The notes below the pieces were generated by a model that was given only the letters and a program-made list of their open reading frames with translations, was not told the DNA's origin and did not search any database. 7,619 nucleotides of DNA from Pseudomonadota bacterium (GTDB lineage: Bacteria; Pseudomonadota; Alphaproteobacteria; Micropepsales; Micropepsaceae): positions 1-7,619 of the forward strand of contig JAKAVI010000133.1 in NCBI GenBank assembly GCA_021817355.1. Reading direction: 5' to 3'. The position numbers and the translations under genes are program-made. Shown here one piece after another: positions 1-7,338 of this stretch (within the stretch, counting starts at the first letter, position 1; every line of letters starts with the position of its first letter).

Positions 1-314
1 AGGGCGTTGGGCAAATAGGGATAGATCGCCTCGGCCTCGTGAAAGAAGGCTTGGTGCGGACTGAGCAGAGCCCGTGCGTTGGCACGGGCCACCGTGCTGC
101 GCGAGGGCGGCAGGCCCATGCTGGCTGGCAGCTTGAGGACGGGGCCGATGATGCGCGGCGGTGCTGCGGGCAAAGCGGGCGGCGGTGGTGAGGCCCTTAG
201 GCGCTGCGCCCGATAAAAACGTGCCGCCGGCAGCGTCATCCTGGCGGCGCGCGGCGCCGCACAGGCGCTGAGCATGGCGAGGCAGAGCGCCAACGCACAA
301 AATCTTCCGGTCAT
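1..314 (-). CDS. trbG: TrbG, VirB9-like core-complex protein, N-terminal part (3' end outside window)
   Basis: The first 104 codons of a gene leaving the left edge; the frame is open throughout. TrbG is the VirB9-like periplasmic/outer-membrane core protein. Residues 1-18 are a signal sequence ending in a clean lipobox, LSAC, with Cys18 as the probable lipidation site; Ala at the next two positions predicts outer-membrane sorting. Residues about 25-70 are Pro/Ala/Arg-rich (PPPPALPAAPPRIIGPVLKL). Then follows VARANARALLSPHQAFFHEA (75-94) and IYPYLPNA (97-104), matching the 'xxANxxAxxxPxxxxFxxAxxxYPYxxxxL' region where the VirB9 domain of TrbG begins. The ATG has GAGG 8 bases upstream and overlaps the trbF stop as ATGA. 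Only the region before the main VirB9 domain is visible, so family assignment leans on this motif and on position after trbF. Confidence 0.9.
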   Translation of the reverse strand, partial: MTGRFCALALCLAMLSACAAPRAARMTLPAARFYRAQRLRASPPPPALPAAPPRIIGPVLKLPASMGLPPSRSTVARANARALLSPHQAFFHEAEAIYPYLPNA

Positions 315-1024
315 GGCTTGGTCCTCGAAGTGCCCGGTTGCGGTTCCAGATCGCGCGACCAGTGCAGGTCATCAACATAAAGTCCGAGCGGGTTCCTGCG
401 CAGGACATCAAGCGTTTTGGGCGGCCTCAGCACGATGGTGAGGATACCCGTCCAGTGGCTGCGCGCGATGAGGCTGTCATGGGCAAAATGATCCTCGACC
501 CAGCGCACCTGGAACGAGGCGCGCGAGATCCGCACCACATCCTTGACCTCGACCGACACCGTGCGCACGCCGATGTGGGCAAAGGGATTGTGGCGCCGTG
601 CGTAGATCGACAGCAGCGCAGCGCCCCGGCGTGTCACGGCGGCATAGGCATCGAGCCAGTTGCGACGGACCACCACCGGATCGCTCGACAGCGAGCGCAC
701 CTCGCGAATGAAGCGGGCGAGGAAGTAGCTGATCTGGGCGTCATTGGGATGATAATGCTGAACTGCCGGTGCCACCGCGACCACCCCGCCCTGATGGTCG
801 ACTTCGACGACGAAGGGTACCACCCGGCTCTGGCCAATGAGCGCAACGAGGCCGGTTCCCAGAAGCGCTGACACCACCACCGAGGCCAATGCAATCAGCC
901 GCCAGTTGCGCGCCTGCTGGCGCGCCGTGCCGATGCGCTCATCCCAGATCTGAGCCGCCTTGTGATAGGCCGTCACCGGCTCGGGCGTGGTGCCATAGCG
1001 CAGCAGCGAACGACGGAAGATCAT
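311..1024 (-). CDS. trbF: TrbF, VirB8-like bitopic membrane protein
   Basis: A 237-residue protein of the VirB8/TrbF family, a bitopic inner-membrane scaffold whose periplasmic domain contacts the other core components. A basic cytoplasmic N terminus (about 1-41, with PEPVTAYHKAAQIWDERIG typical of TrbF) leads to one membrane helix at about 42-64 (RLIALASVVVSALLGTGLVAL). Then comes the periplasmic NTF2-like domain: VVPFVVEVD (68-76), RSLSSDPVVVRRNW (110-123), the strand region VRTVSVEVKDVVRIS (153-167) and the closing NPLGLYVDDLHWSRDL (211-226). The length and end motif are those of complete family members. The start overlaps the trbL stop and the end overlaps the trbG start, each by four bases (ATGA). 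The Shine-Dalgarno is weak, consistent with coupling to trbL. Confidence 0.95.
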   Translation of the reverse strand: MIFRRSLLRYGTTPEPVTAYHKAAQIWDERIGTARQQARNWRLIALASVVVSALLGTGLVALIGQSRVVPFVVEVDHQGGVVAVAPAVQHYHPNDAQISYFLARFIREVRSLSSDPVVVRRNWLDAYAAVTRRGAALLSIYARRHNPFAHIGVRTVSVEVKDVVRISRASFQVRWVEDHFAHDSLIARSHWTGILTIVLRPPKTLDVLRRNPLGLYVDDLHWSRDLEPQPGTSRTKP

Positions 1025-2214
1025 GGCTCGCGATACCCCAGATCAGGCGCCGCACCCTGTGCTGCGGCATCGCCGGCGTGCAGTGCCTGGCTGAGGGCTG
1101 AGAGCTGTGCGTGACGGCGCTGCTGACTGCGCAGCTGCACGGCCCAAGGCGGCGCGCCGCTCGCAAGCGGTGACGACGCCCCGTAAAGTTCGCCGCCCGC
1201 GGGCGCCGGCGCGCCACCCAAAGCGCCAAAGGAACCCGCCGGCACAGATGAGCCTGCGCCGGGGCTGCCAGAACTGAGCCTGGTTGCGGCACCGATGGCC
1301 CCCTGGCTCGTTGCAGCGACGGCGCGCGCCCCGGCCAGGACGGCGCCACCGGCAAACATGCCCGCCCCCGCAGCTGCACCGAGGGTTCCGGCCGCAGCGC
1401 CGGCGCCAAGCTGAGGCCCGCCCGAGACCAGAGCGCCTGCGATCGAGGGCCCGTAAATGCCGATGCCGAGCAAGGCGAGTGAGGCGAGCACAAGGCTCAT
1501 GGCATCGACCAGCGCCGGATCATGGCCGCTAAGAGCGGTGGTGAAGTTGACAAAGAAATTGGCGCCGATGGCGATGATGACGGCAAGGACCATGACCTTG
1601 ACCCCGCTCGAGACCACATTGCCGAGCACGCGCTCGGCAAGGAAGGCGGTCTTGTTCCACAGCGCGAAGGGCACAAGGACGAAGCCGGCGAGGGTTGTCA
1701 GCTTGAACTCGATGATGGTGATAAAGAGCTGCACCGACAGCACAAAGAAGGCGAGCACGACGATGAACCAGGCGCCCATCAGCACCAAAATGGTGATGAT
1801 GTGGTTGAAGACGGTGGTAAAGCCCATGAGCTGTCCGGCTTCGAGCAGGAGCGGCCAGGCCGCGCTGAAGCCGACCCCGGCAATCTTGCCCGGACGCAAA
1901 AGATCGGAGGCAGCAAGTCCATTGCTGGTGGCATCAAGCCCAAGCCTGGCGAAGGAGGCATAGATGAGCGCAGAGAGGCTTTCGAAGTGCCCGATGATGA
2001 AGGCGAAGGCACCGACATAAAGCACCTTCCGGATCAGCCGGGTGAGCATCTGCGCCTCGCCATCGAGCGTCCAGAAGAGCGCTGCCAGAGTGATATCCAG
2101 CGAGATGAGAAGGGTGGAGAGCTGCGCCACATCACCGTTCAAGAGGCCAAAGCCGCTGTCGATATAGGTGATGAAGGTGGCCAGGAAGTGATCGATGACG
2201 TTGAAATCGCTCAT
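1021..2214 (-). CDS. trbL: TrbL, VirB6-like polytopic membrane protein
   Basis: A 397-residue inner-membrane protein of the TrbL/VirB6 family, which forms part of the DNA path through the inner membrane. Hydrophobic segments are visible at about 33-50, 64-85, 138-160, 167-184, 204-223 and 238-256. They include the family stretches IIEFKLTTLAGFVLVPFALW (167-186) and SLVLASLALLGIGIYGPSIA (240-259). Residues about 260-345 are a Gly/Ala/Ser/Pro-rich linker, and the C terminus has a Gln/Arg/His-rich segment (PPWAVQLRSQQRRHAQLSAL, 355-374). Such a disordered cytoplasmic tail ending in a polar helix is common in alphaproteobacterial TrbL. The ATG lies 6 bases after the trbJ stop with no good Shine-Dalgarno visible, so translation probably depends on ribosomes finishing trbJ. 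The final TGA overlaps the trbF start as ATGA. Confidence 0.95.
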   Translation of the reverse strand: MSDFNVIDHFLATFITYIDSGFGLLNGDVAQLSTLLISLDITLAALFWTLDGEAQMLTRLIRKVLYVGAFAFIIGHFESLSALIYASFARLGLDATSNGLAASDLLRPGKIAGVGFSAAWPLLLEAGQLMGFTTVFNHIITILVLMGAWFIVVLAFFVLSVQLFITIIEFKLTTLAGFVLVPFALWNKTAFLAERVLGNVVSSGVKVMVLAVIIAIGANFFVNFTTALSGHDPALVDAMSLVLASLALLGIGIYGPSIAGALVSGGPQLGAGAAAGTLGAAAGAGMFAGGAVLAGARAVAATSQGAIGAATRLSSGSPGAGSSVPAGSFGALGGAPAPAGGELYGASSPLASGAPPWAVQLRSQQRRHAQLSALSQALHAGDAAAQGAAPDLGYREP

Positions 2215-2220
2215 CCGCGT

Positions 2221-2931
2221 CTAGTCCGGCGTATAGGCATTGGCGGTACCGATGAACTGAGTGAAGTCGGCGGCGGCTGCTGCTTCGTCCTCAGCCTTGC
2301 CTGCGGCATTGAGGGCCTCTGCCCGTCCCTCTTCGGCGAGGAGCGCCTCGGTCTGCAGCTGCTGCTTGACAAGGAGGGCGAGAAACTGGTTTCCGGCCTG
2401 CTTGGCGGCAAGATTGCCGGTGGCGTTTTGGGACTGACTTTCGAGTGCAGAAAGGCTGTCGCCGTCGTTCTCTACGTTTTGGACGATCTGGGCCTGAAAG
2501 GTGAGCGCATCCTTGAAGGCGGACATGGCAAGGGACCAGCGCTGCTGGGCATCGGTGCCGAGGGCGGCGGCCGTGACCGGTGCGCTGTAGCTGTCGGGAT
2601 AGCTCGCCGCCAGCGCTGTCTCTGTAGCGCTGACACGAAACGCGATGGACTGCGCCGAAGCAAGCAGGCTGTTGATGGCTCCGATGTCACTTAAAAGGGG
2701 CGCCAGCGTATTGTCGCCAATGGGCGCAAGATTGCGCTGCATGTTTGCAAGGGCCTCGGCCTGGTTTTGCAGCGCCTCTATCTCATTGTTGATCTGCGTC
2801 AGACTGCGGGCGGCGATAAGCAGGGTCTGCGCGTAATTGCTCGCGTCAAACACCGGGGTTGCGGTTTGCGCCCACGCCGGAGCAGCAAAAAGGACGCTCC
2901 CGAGTAACACCCATCCACAGTGCTGACCCAT
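2221..2931 (-). CDS. trbJ: TrbJ, VirB5-like exported conjugation protein
   Basis: A 236-residue exported protein of the TrbJ/VirB5 family (minor pilus/adhesin component; in RP4 TrbJ is needed for mating-pair formation). Residues 1-21 form a signal peptide (hydrophobic WVLLGSVLFAAPAWA) with probable cleavage after AWA, before Gln22. The mature part is almost all helix. A heptad-like stretch at about 42-68 (SLTQINNEIEALQNQAEAL) is typical of TrbJ, and a Gln/Glu/Ala-rich helix spans about 160-215. I start at the ATG at 2931: it lies 7 bases after GGGAGG and forms a TGATG overlap with trbE. A GTG directly before it (2934) would add one residue and is only 4 bases from GGGAGG. The stop is TAG, followed after 6 bases by trbL. 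The trbK gene that follows trbJ in RP4 and Ti plasmids is absent. Confidence 0.9.
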   Translation of the reverse strand: MGQHCGWVLLGSVLFAAPAWAQTATPVFDASNYAQTLLIAARSLTQINNEIEALQNQAEALANMQRNLAPIGDNTLAPLLSDIGAINSLLASAQSIAFRVSATETALAASYPDSYSAPVTAAALGTDAQQRWSLAMSAFKDALTFQAQIVQNVENDGDSLSALESQSQNATGNLAAKQAGNQFLALLVKQQLQTEALLAEEGRAEALNAAGKAEDEAAAAADFTQFIGTANAYTPD

Positions 2932-5372
2932 CACAAGGCCTCCCAGTTCGCGATCAGGCCCTCAGCCCAGTCAAGACCTCTGGCGGCAAGAAACTGCGCG
3001 GCAAAGCCTTCCTCACCGACCTCACTCAGGAGGCTGTCGATGAGTTTCTGGCTAAGGCCGTCAGAGGCACCACACAGGGCCTGCGCGAGCGGCCCCAGAG
3101 CGAGTTCGAACATGCGGTTGCCACGGCGCGACTGCAGATAATACTGACGCTTGGGCACGGCATGGGCGATGAGGGCGATCTGCCGTGCATTGAGGCCGAA
3201 GCTTTCATAGGCGTTACGCGCCTGCGGTTCCTGGGCGCGGTCATTGGGCAGGAAGATGCGTTGGGGACAGCTTTCGACAATGGCCGGGGCGATCTGGCTG
3301 GCCTGGATGTCGGCCAGCGACTGGGTGGCAAAGACGACTGCGACATTCTTCTTGCGCAGCACCTTCAGCCATTCGCGAATGCGGGCAGCAAAAAGCGGAT
3401 TGTCGAGAAAGATCCAGGCCTCATCGAGAATAAGGAGGCTGGGGCGATCGACAAAGCGGGCTTCGAGGCGGTGGAAGATGTAGCTGAGAACCGGCTTCAC
3501 CGCGGCTTCCTCCGCCATCAGGGCTTCGGTCTCGAAACATTGCAGGTCGGCGAGAGCAAGACTGTCCTCAGCGCCATCAAGCAGGCGTCCATAGGGGCCT
3601 TCGAGCGTGTAGGGCATGAGGCCGTCCTTCAGAAGATGGGACTGCACCAGCACCGCCAGTCCGGTCAGCGTGCGCTCCTCGGCGGGCGCGGAGGCAAGGC
3701 TCAAGAGGGCGGACCACAAACGCTCCTTCAGTTCGGGATCGAGTGCGATGCGTTCCTGCTCAAGGAGGACGCCGAGCCAGGCAAAGGCCCAGCTCAGTTC
3801 CGTCGGCCGGTCGATGTGACGCAGGGGTTGAAAGGACAGACCCTCCTCGTCGGCGAGGCGATGATGACGACCACCGGCGGCAAGCACCGCCGCGCGTGCC
3901 GAATTGCCCTTGTCAAAAATATAGACCTGCGCCCCCTCATAGCGGCGAAACTGCAGCGCCATCAGCGCCAGCAGCACCGACTTTCCGGCACCGGTGGGCC
4001 CTGTGATAAGCAGATGACCGACATCGCCGACATGGATGGAGAAGCGGAACGGGGTAAAGCCGCTGGTTTCGGCGACGAAAAGTGGTGGTCCCTTGAGATG
4101 GGCATCGCCGTCAGGACCTGCCCACACCGCCGAAAACGGCACCAGATGGGCCAGGTTGAGCGTATGCACGAGCGGCTGGCGCACATTGGCATAGACATGT
4201 CCTGGCAGCGATCCGAGCCAGGCCTCGACGGCATTGAGGCTTTCACGGATGGCGGTAAAGCCTGCGCCGTGTACCACCTGTTCGATGGCGCGCAGCTTGT
4301 CGCGGGCAAGGTCGTGATTTTGGTCCATGACCACGATCGAAGTCGTCAGATAGCCAAAGGCGACCTGATCGGCACCCAGTTCCTGTAGGGCAAGATCGGC
4401 ATCGACGAGCTTGTTGTCGGCATCGCTGTCGATCAGCACACTAGGCTCGTTATGCAGCACCTCGCGCAGGAGCGCCGCAACCGATTTGCGCTTGTTGAAC
4501 CACTGCCGGCGCAGGCGCAGCAGCGCCTTGTTGGCATCGGTCTTGCTCAACGGCAGGAAGCGGCTCATCCAGCGATAGCCGAAGCCCAGATGATTGAGCC
4601 CGTCCAGAAGGCCCGGCCGCGAGCGGTTGGGAAAGCCAAGCAGGGTCAGAACCCCAAGATGGGCGTCGCCGAGCATGGGCTCGATGCCGCCGCTGAACGG
4701 TGCATCGGCAAGTAGCGCGTCAAGATAGAGGGGCGTTTCGGGCACACGCAAGGAATGGCGTTGCGGTGAGATGGTGCGATGCAGATAGCTGAGCGTATGT
4801 GCATCATCAAACGCCTCGATCTCAGGCAGGATGGCGTGCAAAAGATCAAAGACCTCATCTGTACGGGCCACGAAGCCGTCCAGTTCCTGACGCCAGTCAC
4901 GACCCTCTCCTGCGCTTGGCCGGCTGACAAAGGCCCGTTCGGCGCGCCGCGCCGGATCAATCGGCGGCAGAAAGACGAGCGTGAGCGTGTAGAGGGTCTC
5001 AAAATGCTCCCGCCCCGCGCTGCTGCGTCCTGACGCCATGTCGCCGGCAAAGGCGGCACGACGCTCGGCATCGACGAGCGCGGAGGCGGCATCGGGAAAG
5101 CGCGAACGCGGATAGCCCGCGGCCGCGAACCGTTCGGCTTCGAAGAACAGGGCCCAGCCCGAACCAAAACGGCGCAGCACATTGTTGAGCCGCGCGCAAG
5201 CTGCAACGAGTTCAGCTTCGGTGGCGCTTTCAAGGTCAGGCCCGCGAAAGCCGAAGCTGCGCTGAAAGCTGCCGTCCTTGTTGAGGACGACACCAGGCGC
5301 GATGAGAAAGGCCCAGGGCAGGTAATCCGCAAGCCGGTCGCAGCGCGGACGGTACTCGCTGAGGTTCAGCAT
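2931..5372 (-). CDS. trbE: TrbE, VirB4-like conjugation ATPase
   Basis: An 813-residue ATPase of the VirB4/TrbE/CagE family, the most conserved energy component of type IV secretion, located at the inner-membrane face and needed for pilus building and DNA passage. The N-terminal half (about 1-430) is the CagE/TrbE/VirB family domain. The C-terminal half is the RecA-like motor, with Walker A GPTGAGKS (458-465), Walker B SLLILDEAW (645-653) and ATQS (682-685). Other family stretches are YIFDKGNSARA (484-494) and PQRIFLPN (703-710). Length agrees with full-length TrbE (about 800-830), with no break or missing catalytic residue. The ATG has AAGGA 9 bases upstream and overlaps the trbD stop by 7 bases. 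The stop TGA shares its last base with the preferred trbJ ATG (TGATG). A long open frame on the opposite strand is a composition effect. Confidence 0.97.
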   Translation of the reverse strand: MLNLSEYRPRCDRLADYLPWAFLIAPGVVLNKDGSFQRSFGFRGPDLESATEAELVAACARLNNVLRRFGSGWALFFEAERFAAAGYPRSRFPDAASALVDAERRAAFAGDMASGRSSAGREHFETLYTLTLVFLPPIDPARRAERAFVSRPSAGEGRDWRQELDGFVARTDEVFDLLHAILPEIEAFDDAHTLSYLHRTISPQRHSLRVPETPLYLDALLADAPFSGGIEPMLGDAHLGVLTLLGFPNRSRPGLLDGLNHLGFGYRWMSRFLPLSKTDANKALLRLRRQWFNKRKSVAALLREVLHNEPSVLIDSDADNKLVDADLALQELGADQVAFGYLTTSIVVMDQNHDLARDKLRAIEQVVHGAGFTAIRESLNAVEAWLGSLPGHVYANVRQPLVHTLNLAHLVPFSAVWAGPDGDAHLKGPPLFVAETSGFTPFRFSIHVGDVGHLLITGPTGAGKSVLLALMALQFRRYEGAQVYIFDKGNSARAAVLAAGGRHHRLADEEGLSFQPLRHIDRPTELSWAFAWLGVLLEQERIALDPELKERLWSALLSLASAPAEERTLTGLAVLVQSHLLKDGLMPYTLEGPYGRLLDGAEDSLALADLQCFETEALMAEEAAVKPVLSYIFHRLEARFVDRPSLLILDEAWIFLDNPLFAARIREWLKVLRKKNVAVVFATQSLADIQASQIAPAIVESCPQRIFLPNDRAQEPQARNAYESFGLNARQIALIAHAVPKRQYYLQSRRGNRMFELALGPLAQALCGASDGLSQKLIDSLLSEVGEEGFAAQFLAARGLDWAEGLIANWEAL
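2939..2944 (-). promoter_or_regulatory. Shine-Dalgarno of trbJ
   Basis: GGGAGG on the minus strand within the end of trbE, 7 bases before the ATG at 2931 and 4 bases before the adjacent GTG at 2934. The spacing favours the ATG. Confidence 0.65.
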
Positions 5373-5623
5373 GAAAGATAGTCCTTGTGGCGCAGATGGC
5401 GCATGAAGACGGGCGCAAAATCAGGATCGCGCCGCGCCATGACCACGGACAGGGAATGGCCAATGAGCCACAGCACCAGGCCTGGGGCAAAGAGCTGAAA
5501 GCCAAGGCCCAGGGCCGCGGCCAGCGTGCCGTTCAAAATAGCCAGCGCCCGCGGTGCCCCGCCGAGCAGGATGGGCTCGCACAGCGAGGGATGCAGGATG
5601 ACTTCGTAACCTTCGCAGCTCAT
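5366..5623 (-). CDS. trbD: TrbD, VirB3-like inner-membrane protein
   Basis: An 85-residue protein of the VirB3/TrbD family, an inner-membrane component that works with the VirB4-type ATPase encoded next (TrbE); in some systems the two are fused. A cytoplasmic-type N terminus with the family pattern HPSLCEPILLGGAPR (11-25) precedes two hydrophobic segments, about 26-41 and 43-62. It is followed by ARRDPDFAPVFMRHL (63-77), matching the basic and aspartate-containing end of the family. Length is typical (about 85-105). The ATG overlaps the trbC TGA as ATGA, with a GGAGG about 12 bases upstream, rather far for a ribosome site, so coupling to trbC translation is likely. The end overlaps trbE by 7 bases. 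Three cysteines (3, 15, 85) in so short a protein are of unknown meaning. Confidence 0.92.
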   Translation of the reverse strand: MSCEGYEVILHPSLCEPILLGGAPRALAILNGTLAAALGLGFQLFAPGLVLWLIGHSLSVVMARRDPDFAPVFMRHLRHKDYLSC

Positions 5624-5946
5624 GACACCAGCGCGCCTCCGGCGAACGAGAAGAAGGAAAGGAAGAAGCTCGAGGCGGCGAAAGCGATGGAAATGCCGAA
5701 GACGATCTGGATCATGCGGCGAAAGCCGCCGGCGGTTTCGCCAAAGGCAAGGGTAAGGCCGGTGACAATGATCACGAGCACTGCAATGATCTTGGCCACC
5801 GGCCCCTGCACGGAATCGAGGATCTGCTGCAAGGGCTGCTCCCAGGGCATATTGGTACCCACAGCCAGGGCCGGCGGGGCCCAGAAGAGGACGGCCGTTG
5901 TCGTCAGCCAGAACGTCACGCTTGCAAAAGGTCTACGCCATATCAT
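5620..5946 (-). CDS. trbC: TrbC, VirB2-like conjugative pilin precursor
   Basis: A 108-residue pilin precursor. A basic N terminus (MIWRRP) is followed by a hydrophobic signal segment ending PPALA at residue 28, the likely signal peptidase site. Two membrane helices follow, about 50-68 (AKIIAVLVIIVTGLTLAFG) and 79-101 (IQIVFGISIAFAASSFFLSFF), with the short charged loop ETAGGFRRM between them, as in TrbC/VirB2. In RP4 the mature TrbC is trimmed and cyclised by the TraF protease; no such protease is in the window, and whether this pilin is cyclised cannot be read from sequence. The frame is open further upstream to an ATG at 6105, but I place the start at 5946 because it gives a proper signal peptide, follows AGGGAG at 8 bases, and leaves only a 14-base overlap with trbB. 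The stop overlaps the trbD start as ATGA. Confidence 0.93.
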   Translation of the reverse strand: MIWRRPFASVTFWLTTTAVLFWAPPALAVGTNMPWEQPLQQILDSVQGPVAKIIAVLVIIVTGLTLAFGETAGGFRRMIQIVFGISIAFAASSFFLSFFSFAGGALVS

Positions 5947-6925
5947 GGCTTGCTCTCCCTGATTGGACGGCAGCTGAGAGGGCGCGAAAGGCATAGGCGC
6001 CATCGCCATCCAGCCCGACAAGTTCGATGATGGTCTCAATCCGCCGCTGTCGTCCGCGACCCTCAATGAAGACAACAACATCGATCGCCTCAGCGATGAG
6101 CGCACGCGGTGACAGCTTGACGCGCTCTTCGATCAGCTGTTCGAGGCGCAAGAGGGCGGCGTGCGCCGAATTGGCATGTACCGTGGCGATGCCGCCGGGA
6201 TGGCCGGTGTTCCAGGCCTTCAGCATGTCGAGAGCCTCATCGCCGCGGACCTCGCCGACGATGATGCGGTCCGGACGCAGGCGCAGTGTCGAGCGCACCA
6301 GCCGGGCGAGGTCGACATGACCTGCGCGGGTGCGCAAGGACAGGCAGTCGGTGGCAGCACAGCGAAGTTCACGGGTGTCTTCGATCAGAACCACGCGTTC
6401 GCCGGTCTTGGCGATTTCGGCGAGAAGAGCGTTGGCGAGCGTGGTCTTGCCCGAACTCGTGCTTCCCGCCACGAGAATGTTGCGCCGCTCACCAACCGCG
6501 TCGGTGAGCAGCCTGGCGTGCCCGGCACTGAGAATGCCATCGGCAACATAGTCGGCCAGGCTGTAGAGTTTGGCGGCAGGCTTGCGAATGGCAAAGCAGG
6601 GGGCGCTGACCACCGGCGGGAGCAGGCCTTCGAAGCGCTCCCCACTCGGCAGTTCGGCACTGATGATGGGATTTTCGGCGTGGGCCTCGCTTCTGATATG
6701 GGAGGCGATCAGCCGAATGATGCGTTCGGCCTCAGCGGTTGAGAGCCGCGTGCCGGTATCGCGCCGGCCCTCGCCCAGCCGGTCGAGCCGCAGCACACCA
6801 TCGGGATTGACCATGATCTCAAGCACGCAAGGATCCGCGAGAGCCTTGCCGATGGTCCCGCCCATGGCCGTGCGCAACATGCTGCCCTGTCGTGCGCGGG
6901 CTTCACCACGGGTATCCTTGCTCAT
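5933..6925 (-). CDS. trbB: TrbB, VirB11-like secretion ATPase
   Basis: A 330-residue cytoplasmic ATPase of the VirB11/PilT/GspE superfamily, forming a hexameric ring at the base of the conjugation channel and switching it between pilus assembly and DNA transfer. All family motifs are visible: Walker [10 protein letters not shown] (154-162), Asp box IEDTREL (181-187), Walker B region [11 protein letters not shown] (221-231) and His box [12 protein letters not shown] (241-252). The N-terminal domain (about 16-110) carries the typical [18 protein letters not shown] segment. Length matches the family (about 320-345). The ATG follows AAGGA at 6 bases and overlaps the CopG stop as ATGA. An internal ATG at codon 16 is possible, but the first start fits the family and the overlap better. 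The stop is TAG, and the last 14 bases also encode the start of trbC in another frame. No truncation or missing catalytic residue is seen. Confidence 0.97.
   Translation of the reverse strand: MSKDTRGEARARQGSMLRTAMGGTIGKALADPCVLEIMVNPDGVLRLDRLGEGRRDTGTRLSTAEAERIIRLIASHIRSEAHAENPIISAELPSGERFEGLLPPVVSAPCFAIRKPAAKLYSLADYVADGILSAGHARLLTDAVGERRNILVAGSTSSGKTTLANALLAEIAKTGERVVLIEDTRELRCAATDCLSLRTRAGHVDLARLVRSTLRLRPDRIIVGEVRGDEALDMLKAWNTGHPGGIATVHANSAHAALLRLEQLIEERVKLSPRALIAEAIDVVVFIEGRGRQRRIETIIELVGLDGDGAYAFRALSAAVQSGRASHDMA
5955..5960 (-). promoter_or_regulatory. Shine-Dalgarno of trbC
   Basis: AGGGAG on the minus strand, 8 bases before the ATG at 5946 and inside the trbB coding sequence. It decides the trbC start in favour of 5946 over the in-frame upstream ATG at 6105. 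Confidence 0.7.
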
Positions 6926-7338
6926 GGCTTTTCCTTTGCGTCCGCGGCCTGCGCCGTCACGATGTCGCGAAAGCTTCTGGCGTGGGCGAGCCGCCGGCCC
7001 AGCTCTCTGAGATAGGACTGGTAACGCTGGTGGCCGATGGCCCGGGCGGCTTCATCACCGTCTGCGACCGCTGCCGTGGCGATGAACTCGAACTGCAGGT
7101 AGAGCCCAAATCCTTCCTGCAGGATGTGAAGACCGCGTTCCTGGCGGCTCAGCTGGGACGAGATCTGGTCCAGGCGCACCCGCAGGCGTTCATCGAGATC
7201 GCGGCTGGCACCATGATCAAGATAGGCACGCAAAGCATCTTCGAGGATGGCGGCCTTGCTCACGCCGGGCTTTTGCGCGAGACGCGCAAGGTCCTCCGCC
7301 AGCGCTGCATCGAGCCGTATGCGCAGCTCCGTCTTCAT
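6922..7338 (-). CDS. CopG-family ribbon-helix-helix protein with C-terminal helical extension
   Basis: A 138-residue protein. Residues 2-9 (KTELRIRL) form the DNA-contacting beta strand of a ribbon-helix-helix fold, residues about 11-22 helix A, and about 26-41 (VSKAAILEDALRAYLD) the turn and helix B. Residues about 45-138 are an extra, charged and probably helical region with an aromatic patch (FGLYLQFEF, 77-85), about twice the length of the DNA-binding part. Small CopG proteins of this kind sit between traG and trbB in many alphaproteobacterial trb operons, and their direct target is generally not established. GGGAG lies 6 bases before the ATG, supporting this start. The ATG overlaps the traG stop, and the gene's own TGA overlaps the trbB ATG (ATGA at both ends). 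It has no promoter or operator of its own in the window, so any autoregulation would have to act further upstream. A regulatory role is inferred from the fold only. Confidence 0.85.
   Translation of the reverse strand: MKTELRIRLDAALAEDLARLAQKPGVSKAAILEDALRAYLDHGASRDLDERLRVRLDQISSQLSRQERGLHILQEGFGLYLQFEFIATAAVADGDEAARAIGHQRYQSYLRELGRRLAHARSFRDIVTAQAADAKEKP

Noticed and set aside
120..240. Possible frameshift in the early part of trbG near an A5 run (215-219)
   Set aside because: Careful codon-by-codon reading from the ATG at 314 gives one continuous frame through the lipobox, the Pro-rich segment and the TrbG-like motif, so no frameshift is needed.
1522..2694. Open frame of about 390 codons on the plus strand opposite trbL and trbJ
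   Set aside because: It crosses two real genes and gives a Gly/Asp/Glu-rich, membrane-free product with no family signal; its openness follows from the codon bias of the opposite strand.
2932..2934. GTG as the trbJ start
   Set aside because: It is only 4 bases from GGGAGG, whereas the next codon, ATG, has the usual 7-base spacing. The difference is one residue and cannot be settled from sequence alone.
2859..4388. Open frame of about 509 codons on the plus strand opposite trbE
   Set aside because: It lies wholly over a gene with clear VirB4 motifs and spans the trbE-trbJ junction. Its translation has no recognisable domain and looks like the complement of GC-rich codons, so it is a shadow.
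5947..6105. N-terminal extension of trbC
   Set aside because: The extra 53 residues are the out-of-frame reading of the conserved trbB C-terminal region, and they bury the signal peptide and the Shine-Dalgarno-linked ATG.
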